A stretch of DNA of 64,000 bases from Unio delphinus (Eukaryota; Mollusca; Bivalvia; Unionida; Unionidae). Shown here piece after piece: positions 10,375 through 21,945 of the stretch. The notes below the pieces were generated by a model. That model ran no database searches and was not told the origin of the DNA. It was given only the letters and a program-made list of their open reading frames with translations. Position 1 is the first letter of the stretch. Each line of letters starts with the position of its first letter. Made by a program: the position numbers and the translations under genes. The stretch spans positions 14,222,001 through 14,286,000 of the forward strand of contig JAQISU010000179.1 in NCBI GenBank assembly GCA_029339505.1, given 5' to 3'.

Positions 10375-13300
10375 TACATGCCAACCATTACGCTTTTGGC
10401 GTAATCATTACGCTTTTTCCCACTAAATTCCGCGTTACGCGTTAACGTTTATAGATTACGCTTTTTCGATATATCCATCTTGCGAAAAAAAAAATTTCGT
10501 TTTTATTAGCATTACTTTATTTTTTACATACTGTTTTATTTTTAATTAAAAAATACCCCGCTTCTACATAACTACGATATACGAGTATACTTGTCCGTGG
10601 ACTTTCCTAATATTCATGTTCTATTTATAGCAACTATCATGTTACTAAGATACTTTCAAACTTTCGACCTCATATTCTATTTATAGCGGCTTAGTGAGGA
10701 GAGAACAGACTGGTTTCTATTTTGTTTAAATCATTATGCACATACTCTTTGTTCTAATTTTGTATAGTGCAGAACCAGTCTAAAAGTTTTTTTTGCGCTA
10801 AAAAGTATTAAAAAATTCTCAATGCGTTTATGAGTGCAAAAAATATCTCTTAAATAATTTCACAGATGGGTTAGAAAAAGTCAATAATAAACAAAGCAAA
10901 ATGTAATCAATCCTCCAAACACGACGAGGGCATCATCACGTGACGTCTAATCATTGGCGCTAAATGGCTTCAGATGTTAAGATGGATTCTAGTCTTTGTG
11001 TATGTTAGAGCACATTTTTTCCCCCAAAAATTTCGCAGATGGATCAGAAAAAAAGCAAAACAACGAGTCCTCCAAAGATTCAAAGATAAATATATGAATG
11101 GCATAATACAGCGTTCCATTCTAGGACAGCATCATGCTCATTACAGACTGCGGAAACGATTTTAGCATTGGTCATGGTGGTAAATTTGATGTGGAAAAAC
11201 ACGTGAAAACAAGGAAATACATCGAATTAGCTCGCCTTACGAACTCTAATACTAAGGTAACTTCTTATTTACCGAGGTTTTAATAGAACACGGACTACAC
11301 TTGGCGGCAGCAGACCACGTTGGTCCCTTGTTCAAGCGGATGTTTCCTGATTCGAAAATTGTGGGAAAATATGCTTGTGCAAGAACAAAATCATCTCACA
11401 TTGTTCGGTGCCTAGCAGAAGATACTTCACTTAAAATTGCAGAAGCAATGAAAATTGGGCCGTTTAGTATTGCCACAGACGGGAGTTGTGATTATGATGT
11501 TAAAAAGTTGTACCCAGTATGTCTTAGATACTTTGACAGTGAAAAAGGCAAAGTCATGAGTGTTCTTTCTTTACCAGAATTAACAGTAGATTCCACTGGA
11601 CAAAACATTTTTGATTTGCTTGACAATATTTTGAAGAAACATGACATAAGTTGGCAGAACTGTATGGGGTTTGCAGCTGATAATGCATCAGTGATGACTG
11701 GAATTCATAAAGGAGTTGCATCCTATATTTTGAAAATGTCTCCATCAGTGTTCATAACAGGTTGCCCCTGTCATTTGATGCACCTTGCTGCTGGTAAGGC
11801 TGCTGATAAATTAGAAGTAGATATTGGCCATTTATTAATAGATATCTACTATTATTTGGAGAAAAATAGTAAAAGGAAACAGGCTCTAAAGTTGTTACAA
11901 GATCAGTTTGATCTTGAAGACTATAAAGTTATAAAGCATGTGTGTACAAGATGGTTATCCCTTGGCAAATGTGTTAGCCGTTTACTTGAGCTTTGGGATG
12001 CATTACAAGCATTCTTTCAAACTGAAAGTGAATCTGCACAGAGAAAACATGGTGGAAAAGTGAAGAAGAGTGGTACAAAAGCAGAATCTGTTATTGCAAG
12101 TCAGAAGAGAACAAGAGATGAAAGTATAGACAGACATACTAACAATAAAGAGATTGGTGTAGCAGAAAGAAAGAAATTTAAATCCATGGAATTTTTATTT
12201 GAGAGGCCTCTATCTATCCAGCTAGAGGGCCTCCAGGCTCAGACCATGACTGTGAAAGATAAATCTTTTGACATAAAATTTCATCAGCCATCTGGATCAG
12301 GTTCTTCAGAGTATGAATCTGTTAAAAAGCATACTGGATCTTCTCATACTTCAAAGGGCAAAACTAGCATGTGAGATGGTTTACAAAAAGCTTAATGATC
12401 CAGTTACAAAACTGTACTGCTTGTTTATGAAGAGTGCCATTCCATTGTTTGATGCAGCAAATGTCTTGCAGAAAGAAGAACCATGCATTCATATTATGCA
12501 CAAGATTCTGTCAAACCAGTTGTCAGATTTGCTAATAAGGTTTATTAAGCCAGAAATCATCGCATCAGCCAAACTTTTAACTGATATTGACTTTCATGAC
12601 CATGCAAACCAGAAAGATAATGAAGATCTAGCTATTGGTGCAGAAGCAAGAGAATTCATAGAACACAATTCTACCCTTCCTGTGAAGATGTTCTATGATA
12701 ATGTTAGAGATTATTATGCTACAGCCTGTGATTACATGCTCCATAAATTCCCATATGGAGATGAACTGCTTTTAAATGCTTCAGTTGCTTATGTAAATGA
12801 GAGACAGTCAAAAAGCTTCAAAAGTGTTAGATTCTTTGTCAAGAGATATCCCTTTCTATTGCCACCCTTGTCTAACTTGGATCATCTGGAAGAAGAATTC
12901 CTGAAGTATCAAGTTGGGATTCTACCTGACAATATACTTAATGCAGATAGAGTTGATGTGCAATGGCACCTTATTTCCCAGCTAAAAGACTCTATCACTG
13001 GAAGAAATAAATTTCCTCTTCTTTGTCAGGTTATGAAAGGAATATTGGTTCTTTACCATTCTAATGCTGACTGTGAGAGATTGTTCAGTGTTGTTAACAA
13101 AAATAAAACTGAATTCAGGTCCAGGCTAAGTAACCCAGTAATGAGTGCTCTACTGGTATGCAAAACATTCATGGTCTCAGCTGGTACAAAATTTTTTGAA
13201 ATGCAACATGACAATCTGTTGCTTTCTAAAGCTAAAAGTGCTACATATGAACACTTGAACCATTAATGAATGATAAAAGACGAGAAAAGCAAATAAATCA

Positions 13301-13411
13301 TTGTTAATTGTAATTGTAGTATGTTATATGTGGATTACTCTTTTTCTGCTTGGATTCCTCTTTTTGACCACTTGGATTACACTTTTTCCTCGTCAGGGGT
13401 TGGCATATCTG
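10375..13411 (+). mobile_element. hAT DNA transposon, complete ends, dead transposase
   Basis: The left end TACATGCCAACCATTACGC and right end GGGGTTGGCATATCTG share an inverted CATGCCAACC/GGTTGGCATA core. Subterminal TTACGCTTTTT and TTACACTTTTT-type blocks are repeated at both ends. The 3,037-bp interior encodes a hAT transposase with zinc finger, catalytic region and hATC dimerisation segment, interrupted by frameshifts. The flanking 8-bp duplication and intact ends show an insertion by standard cut-and-paste transposition that decayed afterwards. Confidence 0.9.
11040..13266 (+). pseudogene. hAT transposase pseudogene
   Basis: Homology is readable in three pieces. An N-terminal BED-like zinc finger region at about 11060-11282 (RFKDKYMN, then in another frame DCGNDFSIGHGGKFDVEKHV) is itself split by a frame change and ends in a stop. 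The catalytic region at 11256-12374 has the first Asp in FSIATDGSCD, the second in GFAADNASVMTG, and the CPCH..H motif of hAT insertion domains. The C-terminal region at 12313-13266 has the hATC core with HSNADCERLFSVVNKNKTEF. The last two pieces differ by one base in frame near 12355, within AAAGGGCAAAA. At least three frame breaks mean no functional protein. No spliced intron with convincing sites was seen to explain them. Confidence 0.9.
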
Positions 13412-13419
13412 TATCCACA
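13412..13419. repeat. hAT target-site duplication, right
   Basis: TATCCACA, matching 10367-10374. Confidence 0.75.
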
Positions 13420-15390
13420 TATTTGGTAGAGATATCTTTTTCAGATATATTAGAGTTGAGAGACACATCAGCACAGTAATAGGTATTAAGATTAAAGTCA
13501 ATATATAAGTAAAAATATAAAGAATTTATATTAAGAAGTTAATAAAGAGAAACCCTTCTGACTCTGTGTAACCATGGAGCACTACCAGATATAAGACAGT
13601 AATATTAAGATGATGTACAATGTACTTTAAATGAGAGATATAAGTTTGTAACGCGGTCATTCGGTCCCAAGCGTTATTGGTACAATAATGCACAAGCCCA
13701 CTGGTCAGAGGTAATGCGCAACTTGGAAAAACAACACCCGAAACTGTCTCCTTCTAATACTCGTTATCTAAGGAATGACCTCCACAGTGTAGAATGGATA
13801 TGGCAATCTGAGACACTATCTTGAACAAAGACAACACACGAGCCCCCATAAAGATAAATAAAGAATTTAATCAAAAGAATCAAGAGAAGAAAAGACAGTA
13901 AATTACAATTTTCTTTCCTTCTGAATACTCTTAGTTCAGAAGCACTCTAAAACCAAAGTTTTAAAATAATTTATACATTAACTAAATTTCAAACACTAAT
14001 AAAATACACAAATTTAGCCGTTAATGGCTGATAGCAAATTTCATCACGAAATCGAGTGTTCATTAACATTTGACCACTTGGTAAATTCTCATGATCTGCT
14101 CGTTGACAGTTTTTCTGCTTGTGTCTCGACTTTAACTTGCCCTCTGGATGAATGTGGGTTCTCACAACTCTGACTTCTAAATTCTTTTTCCTCCTTTGGA
14201 TCTCGACCTCCTCGCTATTTCTCTCTCTCAAAACAAACTATTTTCCTTTGAAGAGAAAAGGGTAAAATGCCCAAAGTATCTCATTATGCTTTAAGAGTTG
14301 AGATTGTCCATCCGTCTTTCTGGTTCGACCGTCTTTCTGGTTCGAACAATCAGATCTTACTATCAGTGATAACCTTTATACGGCTAGCAAATACTACACA
14401 AGTCTTCAGATCAATACAGCTATACCGCTAATTAGCGACATCAGAATTTTGGGAAGTCACATATATTCCTGTAAATCATTACATAAAGTGAGGCAGTAAA
14501 TCATAGTACACAATCAATATTCACTAATATGATAAATTCAAAATTAATGTAGCACTTTCCAATCATAAATGTACACAGCGGTTTTTCTACAACACCCATT
14601 AACCTACCTACGTATATAAGGTGAAAATTCGAATTCAGAATTCAAAAGTACATAACTAAATCAATGTAATAACCGAACTATATTATACAAAGTATCAACA
14701 CATCATGCATCTGTAACGAAGAAACATCATATCAATTACATCATGATAAACGTGAATTTGAGTTAAATATATTGTGTTTTTGGCGTCTTCTCGACCGTTG
14801 GGTTTTCGGCAGTCTTTCCTGAGCCTATTGTTTTCGAAGGTACTGCTCTAAAAATAACCTCCGGAGTCTTTATTTCGGAATTAATAATACTATCCTCTCT
14901 TGCAGAGGTACTTCCAAAACTGACGAAAATTCATTAGATTGGAGAGTATATTCCCTACAAGATTCAGGGATCGACCCACCCCTCATTCCACATTTGACCA
15001 ATCAGAATAAATGCTATTCCTACAGACATTTGGAAAACTGCGTATCAGTGTGCCAAAAATGCCACCTGGGGTTGTATTTAACACCCTGTCGTTTCTCTCA
15101 AATCACTTTTGACAGTTTTTCATGTGAATTTCGCCGTTCTATCCTGTCATACAACTAGTTCGTTTTTACTATAAACATACTACTGGTGTGACCTGAGTTA
15201 GAATCTCCGTGCAAACTCTACCACAAGATAACAGTTAATTGTTGGCTAGACTAAGAATTAATTAATGGATTTAACTGATGACAAATTTGGCACTTTACAA
15301 AATTAATTTACAATTATTAAAAGATTAGGTGATGAAAGAAAAGAAAAAAGCCCCACATGTCACACTGTAAGCACAAGTGTGTGTTTATGC
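13420..15390. other. No gene recognised
   Basis: Base composition is a little more even than the surroundings. A small direct repeat, GTCTTTCTGGTTCGA, occurs twice at 14313-14346. I looked for LTR ends and retroelement protein motifs and found neither. The 80-residue minus-strand frame at 13989-14231 has no recognisable motif. Confidence 0.45.
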
Positions 15391-15526
15391 ATGATTTTAA
15401 TTTTTTAACACAGCTGTAAACAAATTCAGTCGTATCCCAATGATGTCTGGCAGTTTATAGTTGTGTCTAGTACTGGGACATCATGCCATAGACATGAATT
15501 GTGATGTTCCACCCAGTCATATTATA
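15391..15526 (-). mobile_element. SINE family A fragment (A7)
   Basis: Reads in reverse as the 3' part of family A: CCAATGATGTCTGGCAGTTT, GTCTAGTACTGGGACATCATG and GTGATGTTCCACCCAGTCAT. It is directly joined to LINE sequence, so the open frame at 15461-15685 is a chimera of SINE and LINE DNA rather than one protein. Confidence 0.75.
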
Positions 15527-15729
15527 TTGCCTTCACTAACTGATGTTATTAATATCTCTCTCAAATCAGGGGAATTCCCATCATTTTTCAAAACTGCCAT
15601 CGTAAAGCCTCTGCTGAAGAAACCAACACTTGACCATAATGATTTAAAGAACCATTGCCCAGCTTCTAATCTCCAATTCATATAATAAAAATCTTAGAAA
15701 ATGTTATTTTAACCCAACTTGTATCTCAT

Positions 15730-16449
15730 TTGAATTCAAACAGTCTTTTTAGCAATGTACAGTCTGCATATTGTCCTTGCCACAGTACTGAAACTACTCT
15801 TCTGAAAGTATTTAATGACATTCTCTCTGCTTTGGATAGTGGAAAGATTACAGTTCTCACCCTCCTTGATTTGTCTCCAGCATTTGACACAATAGAACAT
15901 GATATATTACTTTACTGTCTCCAGCATGTATTTGGCATTCAGAATATAGCCTTACAGTGGTTCAAGTCATACTTAGTGAACAGGACACAAATTGTATCTG
16001 CAAATGGAATACATTCCAACCCAGTTGATCTATATTTGTTCCACATGGATCTGTTCTTTGTTCTCTTCATTCTATATACTCAGCTGCGCTCAAGTTTCAT
16101 AAATCATCACCCATTGTCTCACCAATTGTATGCTGATGACACCCAAATATACAAGTCTAGTCACCCAACTGAAGTTGATGATACCATCCAAGGAGTAGAG
16201 AGGCGCATTTCTGATGTGATATCATGTATGACATGTAACAAGCTGCAGATAAATGCTGATAAAACTGAGGGCATTCTGATTACAACACAAAGACTTTCTC
16301 ATTCATATCATTTACCTCAGACAAAAAATACAAGCAACACCAACATTAAATTCTCACAGTCAGTACGAAACCTAGGCATTACTTTAGACAGACAGTACTC
16401 TCACATTGCACCAACATGTCATGAACATATGCAAGGCTGCATATCTTGA
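15730..16449 (+). pseudogene. CR1/L2-like reverse transcriptase core (broken)
   Basis: The 239-residue open stretch has QSAYCPCHSTETTLLKVFND, motif A LTLLDLSPAFDTIEHDIL, and the catalytic YADD in SHQLYADDTQIY (codons 16129-16140). Motif B should read roughly GVPQGSVLGP but in this frame is replaced by DLYLFHMDLFFVL. The adjacent frame still spells VPHGSVLC, so a pair of compensating indels has scrambled motif B while keeping the frame open. The frame ends by slipping into the segment starting at 16406. Confidence 0.85.
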
Positions 16450-16903
16450 GCTCAGAAGCATCAGTTCCATTAGCAAATATCGATCAGTTGATGCCACTAA
16501 AACACTTGTGTGTTCATTTGTACTTTCAAGACTGGACTATTGTAACTCAATTCTGTCTGGTACGTCACAATATTTACTCCAGAAACTTCAAAAAGTTCAA
16601 AACACAGCTGCTCGGATCATCTTTAGAGTACCTCAATCAGAGCACACCTCACCACTGCACTCTACCCTACACTGGCTATCAATTCAATACAGAATAAAAC
16701 ACAAAATTTGTTCTCTGTGTTATGTTTCACTGACAGGTTCCAGTACAGCATACCTATCCAGCCGCACCCATGTGTATACTCCAGCAAGATACTTATGCTC
16801 CTCTTCTGACAATACTCATTGTTCCCGCTATGGAAATGAAGTCATATGGATAACGTTCTTTTACATACCATGCCCCGGCGATGTGGAATGGTTTTCCCAT
16901 TGA
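16406..16903 (+). pseudogene. CR1/L2-like reverse transcriptase, C-terminal part (broken)
   Basis: The reading frame contains HVMNICKAAYLELRSISSIS, VCSFVLSRLDYCNSILSG, LQKLQKVQNTAARIIFRVP and LHWLSIQYRIKHKICSLCY, the standard region C-terminal to the polymerase in CR1/L2 proteins. It overlaps the previous segment in another frame. The last 40 residues are out of frame with the family, whose true ending resumes near 16905. Confidence 0.85.
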
Positions 16904-17000
16904 AATTATACACAAAGACACGGTCCCTTTTTTAGAGTGCTCTTAAAACTCACCTTTTTCGACTGCAGGAACAAACTTAGATTTCAGCACAAAAGTTTCA

Positions 17001-17417
17001 CATGAGAGTTCTAATGCTTTTTATAGATCACTTTTAATAAATGAAAAGTCCAAAGTACTTTTATGAGAGATAGGGAATTTCCCTGTGGGTCAACAAAACC
17101 TTGAGGTGGTCTGTAGAACTAGATGTGTCCAATGGTTTTAATATTGTAAAATTAATCTATCAATTGGAGACTGTTTGGGGTTATTTGTCAAGATACTTTG
17201 GTGTGTGCTAAATAAATATAGTGTGTACAAGCTTGACAGTGTAGCACAGCTTCAGATGTATTGCTTAATGTGTAGGAATGCATGCTTTAATTGAAAGGAG
17301 GTTTGTGAACATTAGACACAAACAAAATTATGTGTTTTGTGCTGGCCAACTGTCCTTGTTGTTTCTTGCTGACCCTGCAGTTTTTGCCTTTGAAATCAAG
17401 AAAAAAACAAAAAAAAA
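17001..17417. other. Probable LINE 3' tail and spacer
   Basis: No coding signal. The first part may be 3' untranslated LINE sequence; I cannot place its end. Confidence 0.4.
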
Positions 17418-17434
17418 TATATATATATATATGT

Positions 17435-17474
<40 letters not shown>

Positions 17475-17526
17475 GTTTTTATATATTAATGTTTTTATAT
17501 ATATATATGTTTTTATATATATATAT

Positions 17527-17614
<88 letters not shown>

Positions 17615-17624
17615 TTATATATAT

Positions 17625-17717
<93 letters not shown>
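17418..17717. repeat. (TA)n tract with TATATGTTT interruptions
   Basis: Roughly 300 bp of almost pure TA, interrupted by ATGTTTTTATA/TATGTTTATA and one GTGTGTGTGT block. Tyr-Ile frames on both strands are artefacts of the repeat. Confidence 0.95.
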
Positions 17718-17721
<4 letters not shown>

Positions 17722-18330
17722 CCACATACGTTAAAAATAACATGGCATTTAAAGTGTTGGTATAAAGCAAATCTATATACCAATACTATTGGTATATCAA
17801 ATAGTGATCCGCCCATAGCGCAATAATACGAATATATAAACATTCTTTCTACCGTAGGCCTATAGCTCTATGAAGAATTTCTACTCATTCATTAATCATA
17901 AATGACATGAAGTTAACGACACAAATATTAAGAGTCCCTGTTTTCTAAATATTAAAATGGTACACAATTTCATCGGAATCCTGTCTTTTTCCTCTCCCCT
18001 TCTCATGCAAAATAAGCACAAATCTGGAGTGAGAGAGAAATATATTGCGCTGGACGAAAACATTATAGCTGAACTTGTACCAAGTAACCCACAGTACTCT
18101 GTTTCCTCGTAAACCTATGCTTACGCTTTCCTTGGGATTTATCTATAGTATTCATAATATCAATGATACATAGTTGCAATCGTCAGACGACACACAAGGC
18201 CTACATGTTAAATTTGTCTGTTAAGATGCGCACATACTGTATTGTGCTTTAAGCCTTTGTTGTTGTTTCTGAAACCCGTTTTAATCGAGTATTAATAATT
18301 GAATATAAAACTGTCCAAATGGTCGCCAGC
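17718..18330. other. No feature recognised
   Basis: Unique AT-rich sequence between the TA tract and a C homopolymer. Confidence 0.5.
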
Positions 18331-18331
18331 C

Positions 18332-18362
<31 letters not shown>
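18332..18362. repeat. C homopolymer, about 31 bp
   Basis: An uninterrupted run of C. Its length may be inexact because homopolymers this long are hard to sequence. Confidence 0.85.
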
Positions 18363-18364
<2 letters not shown>

Positions 18365-18414
18365 AGCAAAAATACACGAAAAATAAAATACAAGCGTTGT
18401 GGATTTTTGCTTGT

Positions 18415-18540
18415 GTCATACGACGATGTCTGGACCTATGAATGATGGCAATGTTAGTCGAGACGTACAGAGAGAGAGAGAGAGAGAGAGCTATACGACG
18501 ATGTCTGGACCTATGAATGATGGCAATGTTAGTCGAGACG

Positions 18541-18573
<33 letters not shown>
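18415..18573. repeat. Tandem duplication with (AG)n ends
   Basis: Two near-identical units, each TACGACGATGTCTGGACCTA through TTAGTCGAGACGTAC followed by an AGAGAG run. The second AG run is longer. The unit is about 70-80 bp. Confidence 0.9.
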
Positions 18574-18579
<6 letters not shown>

Positions 18580-18600
18580 CTGTAGAATCGCTAATTAAAT

Positions 18601-19048
18601 CAAAATGATGACTTAGTTGAACTGTCAATATATTAAAATATTTTAATTACCTCTTGTTGGTTCGTGATTCCAATTCGTTTATATTCCACGCGAATTTCCA
18701 TACGACAGTAGGTCAATGACAGTACATGCATAGTCTATAATAAGATCACCATGTTTGCAGTGCACTACTTTCTTCATTAAAAAAAACAACACAACAACAT
18801 ATTTTATGTTTAAATAATGCGTGTGTCTTATATTGATTTATTAAATGTGAATAAAAAAGAAAATGAAAAATTAAACAATCAACTTATCAATTTGAATATG
18901 TGATTGTGAATAACAAGAAAAATCGTAGAACTAGATTTTGTAGCAGACAGACACTTGGTTGTGAGGAGGTCATTTACTCGGGCAATATATCAGGAGCACA
19001 TCGTAACTCCAACTTGCAAATATTTGTATTTGTATGTGATATAAATAA
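18601..19048. other. No feature recognised
   Basis: AT-rich spacer upstream of the large hairpin. Confidence 0.5.
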
Positions 19049-19202
19049 AATATATGTATAGTATGTACGCTGTATCATTGATATACCACTCGTTGTATAA
19101 ATTTTTCATTAAAAGGAAACTCGGGCAAGCCTCGTTTCCTTTTAATGAAAAATTTATACATCTCGTGGTATATCATTGATACAGCGTACATACTATACAT
19201 AT

Positions 19203-19205
<3 letters not shown>
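19049..19205. repeat. Long inverted repeat, 72-bp arms, 13-nt loop
   Basis: Left arm 19049-19120 (starting AATATATGTATAGTATGTAC) pairs with right arm 19134-19205. About four mismatches occur in 72 positions. The loop is TCGGGCAAGCCTC. The arm contains non-repetitive sequence such as CATTAAAAGGAAAC, so this is not a by-product of the neighbouring TA tract. It abuts that tract directly. It could be a fold-back element or a hairpin-RNA precursor; neither can be decided from sequence alone. Confidence 0.9.
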
Positions 19206-19264
<59 letters not shown>

Positions 19265-19325
19265 TATATATGTATATATACATATATATATATGTTTATA
19301 TATATACATATATGTTTATATATAT

Positions 19326-19400
<75 letters not shown>

Positions 19401-19416
19401 TATATATATATATCTA
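19206..19416. repeat. (TA)n tract
   Basis: About 210 bp of TA with a few CATATATG and TATGTTTATA interruptions. It provided the TA target of the transposon that starts at 19419. Confidence 0.95.
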
Positions 19417-19418
19417 TA

Positions 19419-21466
19419 CCGTATTTACCGTATGTTTTCGGACTGCAACAAATAATTACTTTTTTTGTTGTCCGAATACATATTAAATTCTTTGATTAGG
19501 TGTCCGAAAACATACAAGTGAAGATAGAATTATGCCGCCCCCCCCCTTACCCGTCTGTAACGAAGTTACCGTTAGCTCACATGACAACGTGCTGCCATGA
19601 AGTAAAACAAGTATTTTGTCTAACACCACGGAAAGGATAATTAATGAAAAATTGGCATTACTTGCCTATTTTGTCAATTTGATACATGTCCATCCACCAG
19701 AAAACAAAGCCATACATGTATTAGAGCCACGATTGTGTACGTATTTTCCGAAAGAACCGCCATATTAACATAGTAATCTTGCAATCCAGTTTAACCTTCT
19801 GCTAATGATCATTAAAATCTACATTACAAACGCACTCAAGCTTTATTTCTGTGTAATTAAGATATTAATACAAACTAAATAAAAAGATTTTGGAGTTATA
19901 ATTCTTAAGATATTTTGGACAGAAACATTTTAGTATCGCGAGTCGAAACACCGGTACATGTATGATGGCTATTTTTAGAGCACCAAGGGTGAGAGGCTCC
20001 AAATGGGGTGAGTTGTTGTATGTACGCCTACGAAGGGTAAAAATAAAAAGCAATTTGCAATATACGAGTCGGCGTGATTAATATGTTGATATTTGTTTTA
20101 AATAAAGGTGATGCATTTGTTGTGGTTCTCTCTTCTTTTTTTTCCCACCTAGCCGAGGGTAGATTAAAATGAGCAAAGCTTGCCGGCTGGAAACGATCTA
20201 CTGCTCGAAGATTGTAGTGATGCATGTCAGAGATTTCAAAGTGTCTGGGTGTTAATTGTTAATAATATAACTGGTGGGATTTCTTTGACAGATGTGTTCG
20301 GAAATAAAAGGCAGCCATCTGGATTTTATTAAAAGAGCACACGATGTACCTAACATTTAGCACCCACAATCAAATATATCGTCTACCAAGAGGTTTATTA
20401 CCTGTAGAACAATAACTATGTTTAAACCTTTGTATATAATGCCTCAGGAAAAGGGGTTTGTTTTGTTGGACAATGCCAATGAATTTTACTAATCCATACC
20501 GACTCTGATGTATTGTTTAATGATATAAAGCAGGGGTCATGGTTTCTAATCAAAGCCATAACTGTCACACCTGTATGAAGTGGTTTCGTGTGTAACAATG
20601 TCTATACTGACAACCAATCATATTTTTGTTAGCTGAATCAAACTATTAAGTTAAAAAGTATAAATAAAATACCCACCACATACAAAAGTTAGTATACTGG
20701 ATAGCTATCGTTGTGAAACATAATATTGTTAGTACTGTAATAAATTTGATGAATAAGTTTATCATACGTTATGCAACAAGTTCTTGGAGGGAATTGCCCT
20801 TGCCAAAATCGTCTCCAAAGAGACCAGTAGGCCGTCCACAGAAGTGACTTCGAATTAATGATTCTGAGGAAGCATCACAAAAACAACCGCCTACGAAGAA
20901 AGCTGCTCTAGATGATGAGTCTGATCAAAATAAAATAGCACGCGTGTATCATCGTATGTTGTCATGTATGTGACGCGATCAAAATGTCGATACCGGTCTG
21001 CAAATATCACAATATGATTTGAGAAATCTATATCCGATCTGTTACTTTTCGTTGGAACATCTTGATTTAACAAGACAATCCGTTGTTGAAATACACTTTA
21101 GAGCTCGTGTAACACGTCCGACTAATGCAGCAGGTGTTGTCACTATCCCGAATTTGTCACTATCCCGAATTACATGTAATTAATAATTTTAAATTATATT
21201 AGTTCATGGACGTTCATGATCGCATTAAGTAATTGGCGACCAAATGAAGCGAACTTTGTATCAGTTAAATTAACGGCAAACACGCTGTAAATTTTACATT
21301 AAAACGACGAAGCAGATCATCCAAGATTGTGTCCGAAAACATAAATTGTAGAAACAATTATAGCGGGGCAACGTCCGAAAACTTACAAGGCATTTAAATA
21401 TGATTTTTCCCCGAAAAAAACTGTGTCCGAAAACATACAGTGTCCGAAAACATACGGTAAATACGG
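19419..21466. mobile_element. TA-inserted DNA transposon with 25-bp perfect terminal inverted repeats
   Basis: The left end 19419-19443 (CCGTATTTACCGTATGTTTT, then CGGAC) is the exact reverse complement of 21442-21466. TA flanks both sides (19417-19418, 21467-21468), matching the TA target duplication of the Tc1/mariner/pogo superfamily. The motif GTCCGAAAACATAC or close variants recurs inside both ends, near 19501, 21331, 21382 and 21424, as expected of subterminal transposase sites. The element is 2,048 bp. No DDE domain is readable, so it looks non-autonomous or badly decayed. Confidence 0.85.
20752..20970 (+). pseudogene. Coding-like relic with AT-hook inside the TA-inserted transposon
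   Basis: In the frame beginning near 20752 the conceptual peptide reads ATSSWRELPLPKSSPKRPVG then RPQK, a stop, then LRINDSEEASQKQPPTKKAA and LDDESDQ. KRPVGRPQK is an AT-hook core (GRP between basic residues), a minor-groove DNA-binding motif found in many transposase tails. The Pro/Ser/Lys/Glu bias is unlike random AT-rich translation. The in-frame TGA after RPQK shows decay. Which transposase it came from is unknown to me. Confidence 0.45.
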
Positions 21467-21468
21467 TA

Positions 21469-21945
21469 TATGTTTATATATATATATAAACATATAACAA
21501 TTATTTTTAAAAAAAATTATTTACCTGTGATTTTCAAACAGGTGCAATAGAAAGCGCACACATTTTTTTCCATAATGATTAATTGTTTTGTTTTCAATTT
21601 TATTGGTACTGATAACTTGTCCTCGTTTATAATTATAGTATTTGTATATGATGCAGCATTGACAATTTGACATTATCATATTTAATACAATTTCATTCAG
21701 ATTTAACATTCTGTTATCACCTACAAATCTCGCCCAGCTGCTTTCAACATTGACACCTGTCACAAGATTGAGGTCTGTGTTGTTTGTTACTCCTAACAAA
21801 CAGTATAGAACCAGGTCTGTCAGTGTATTATGCAACAGTAAATTTGGTCTATGTAGGTTGAACTTTGATCTGACTTTTAAGGATTATAGACAGAAATGCA
21901 GGATTTTTCTATTATGAAATTTAATTTCTTCTATTAACAATTGGA
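21469..21945. other. No gene recognised
   Basis: Begins with leftover TA tract. The 104-residue minus-strand frame at 21521-21835 has no recognisable motif and is AT-rich in composition. Confidence 0.45.

Larger units (their letters stand above)
15527..17000 (+). mobile_element. CR1/L2-like LINE, reverse transcriptase region, 5'-truncated
   Basis: The plus-strand remnant runs from the polymerase N-terminus (PSLTDVINISLKSGEFPSFF, TAIVKPLLKKPTLDHNDL) through the core and connection region to a short 3' end where HKDTVPF and similar residues are still legible near 16910-16990. The LDYCNSILSG and RIIFRVP blocks are characteristic of the CR1/L2/jockey group. The endonuclease is absent. Four or more frame breaks show it is inactive. 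The 3' boundary is approximate. Confidence 0.85.

Noticed and set aside
13420..15390. An LTR retrotransposon, suggested by TGTAACG-type words and different base composition
   Set aside because: No pair of long direct repeats, primer site, or gag-pol motif was found.
15461..15685. A 74-codon frame as a single small protein
   Set aside because: The first part is SINE A in reverse and the rest is the N-terminus of a LINE polymerase, so it is a chance fusion.
17278..17843. Open frames of 80-180 codons rich in Tyr-Ile on both strands
   Set aside because: They are translations of the TA dinucleotide tract and have no independent support. The same holds for the frames at 19145-19499 and 30510-30728.
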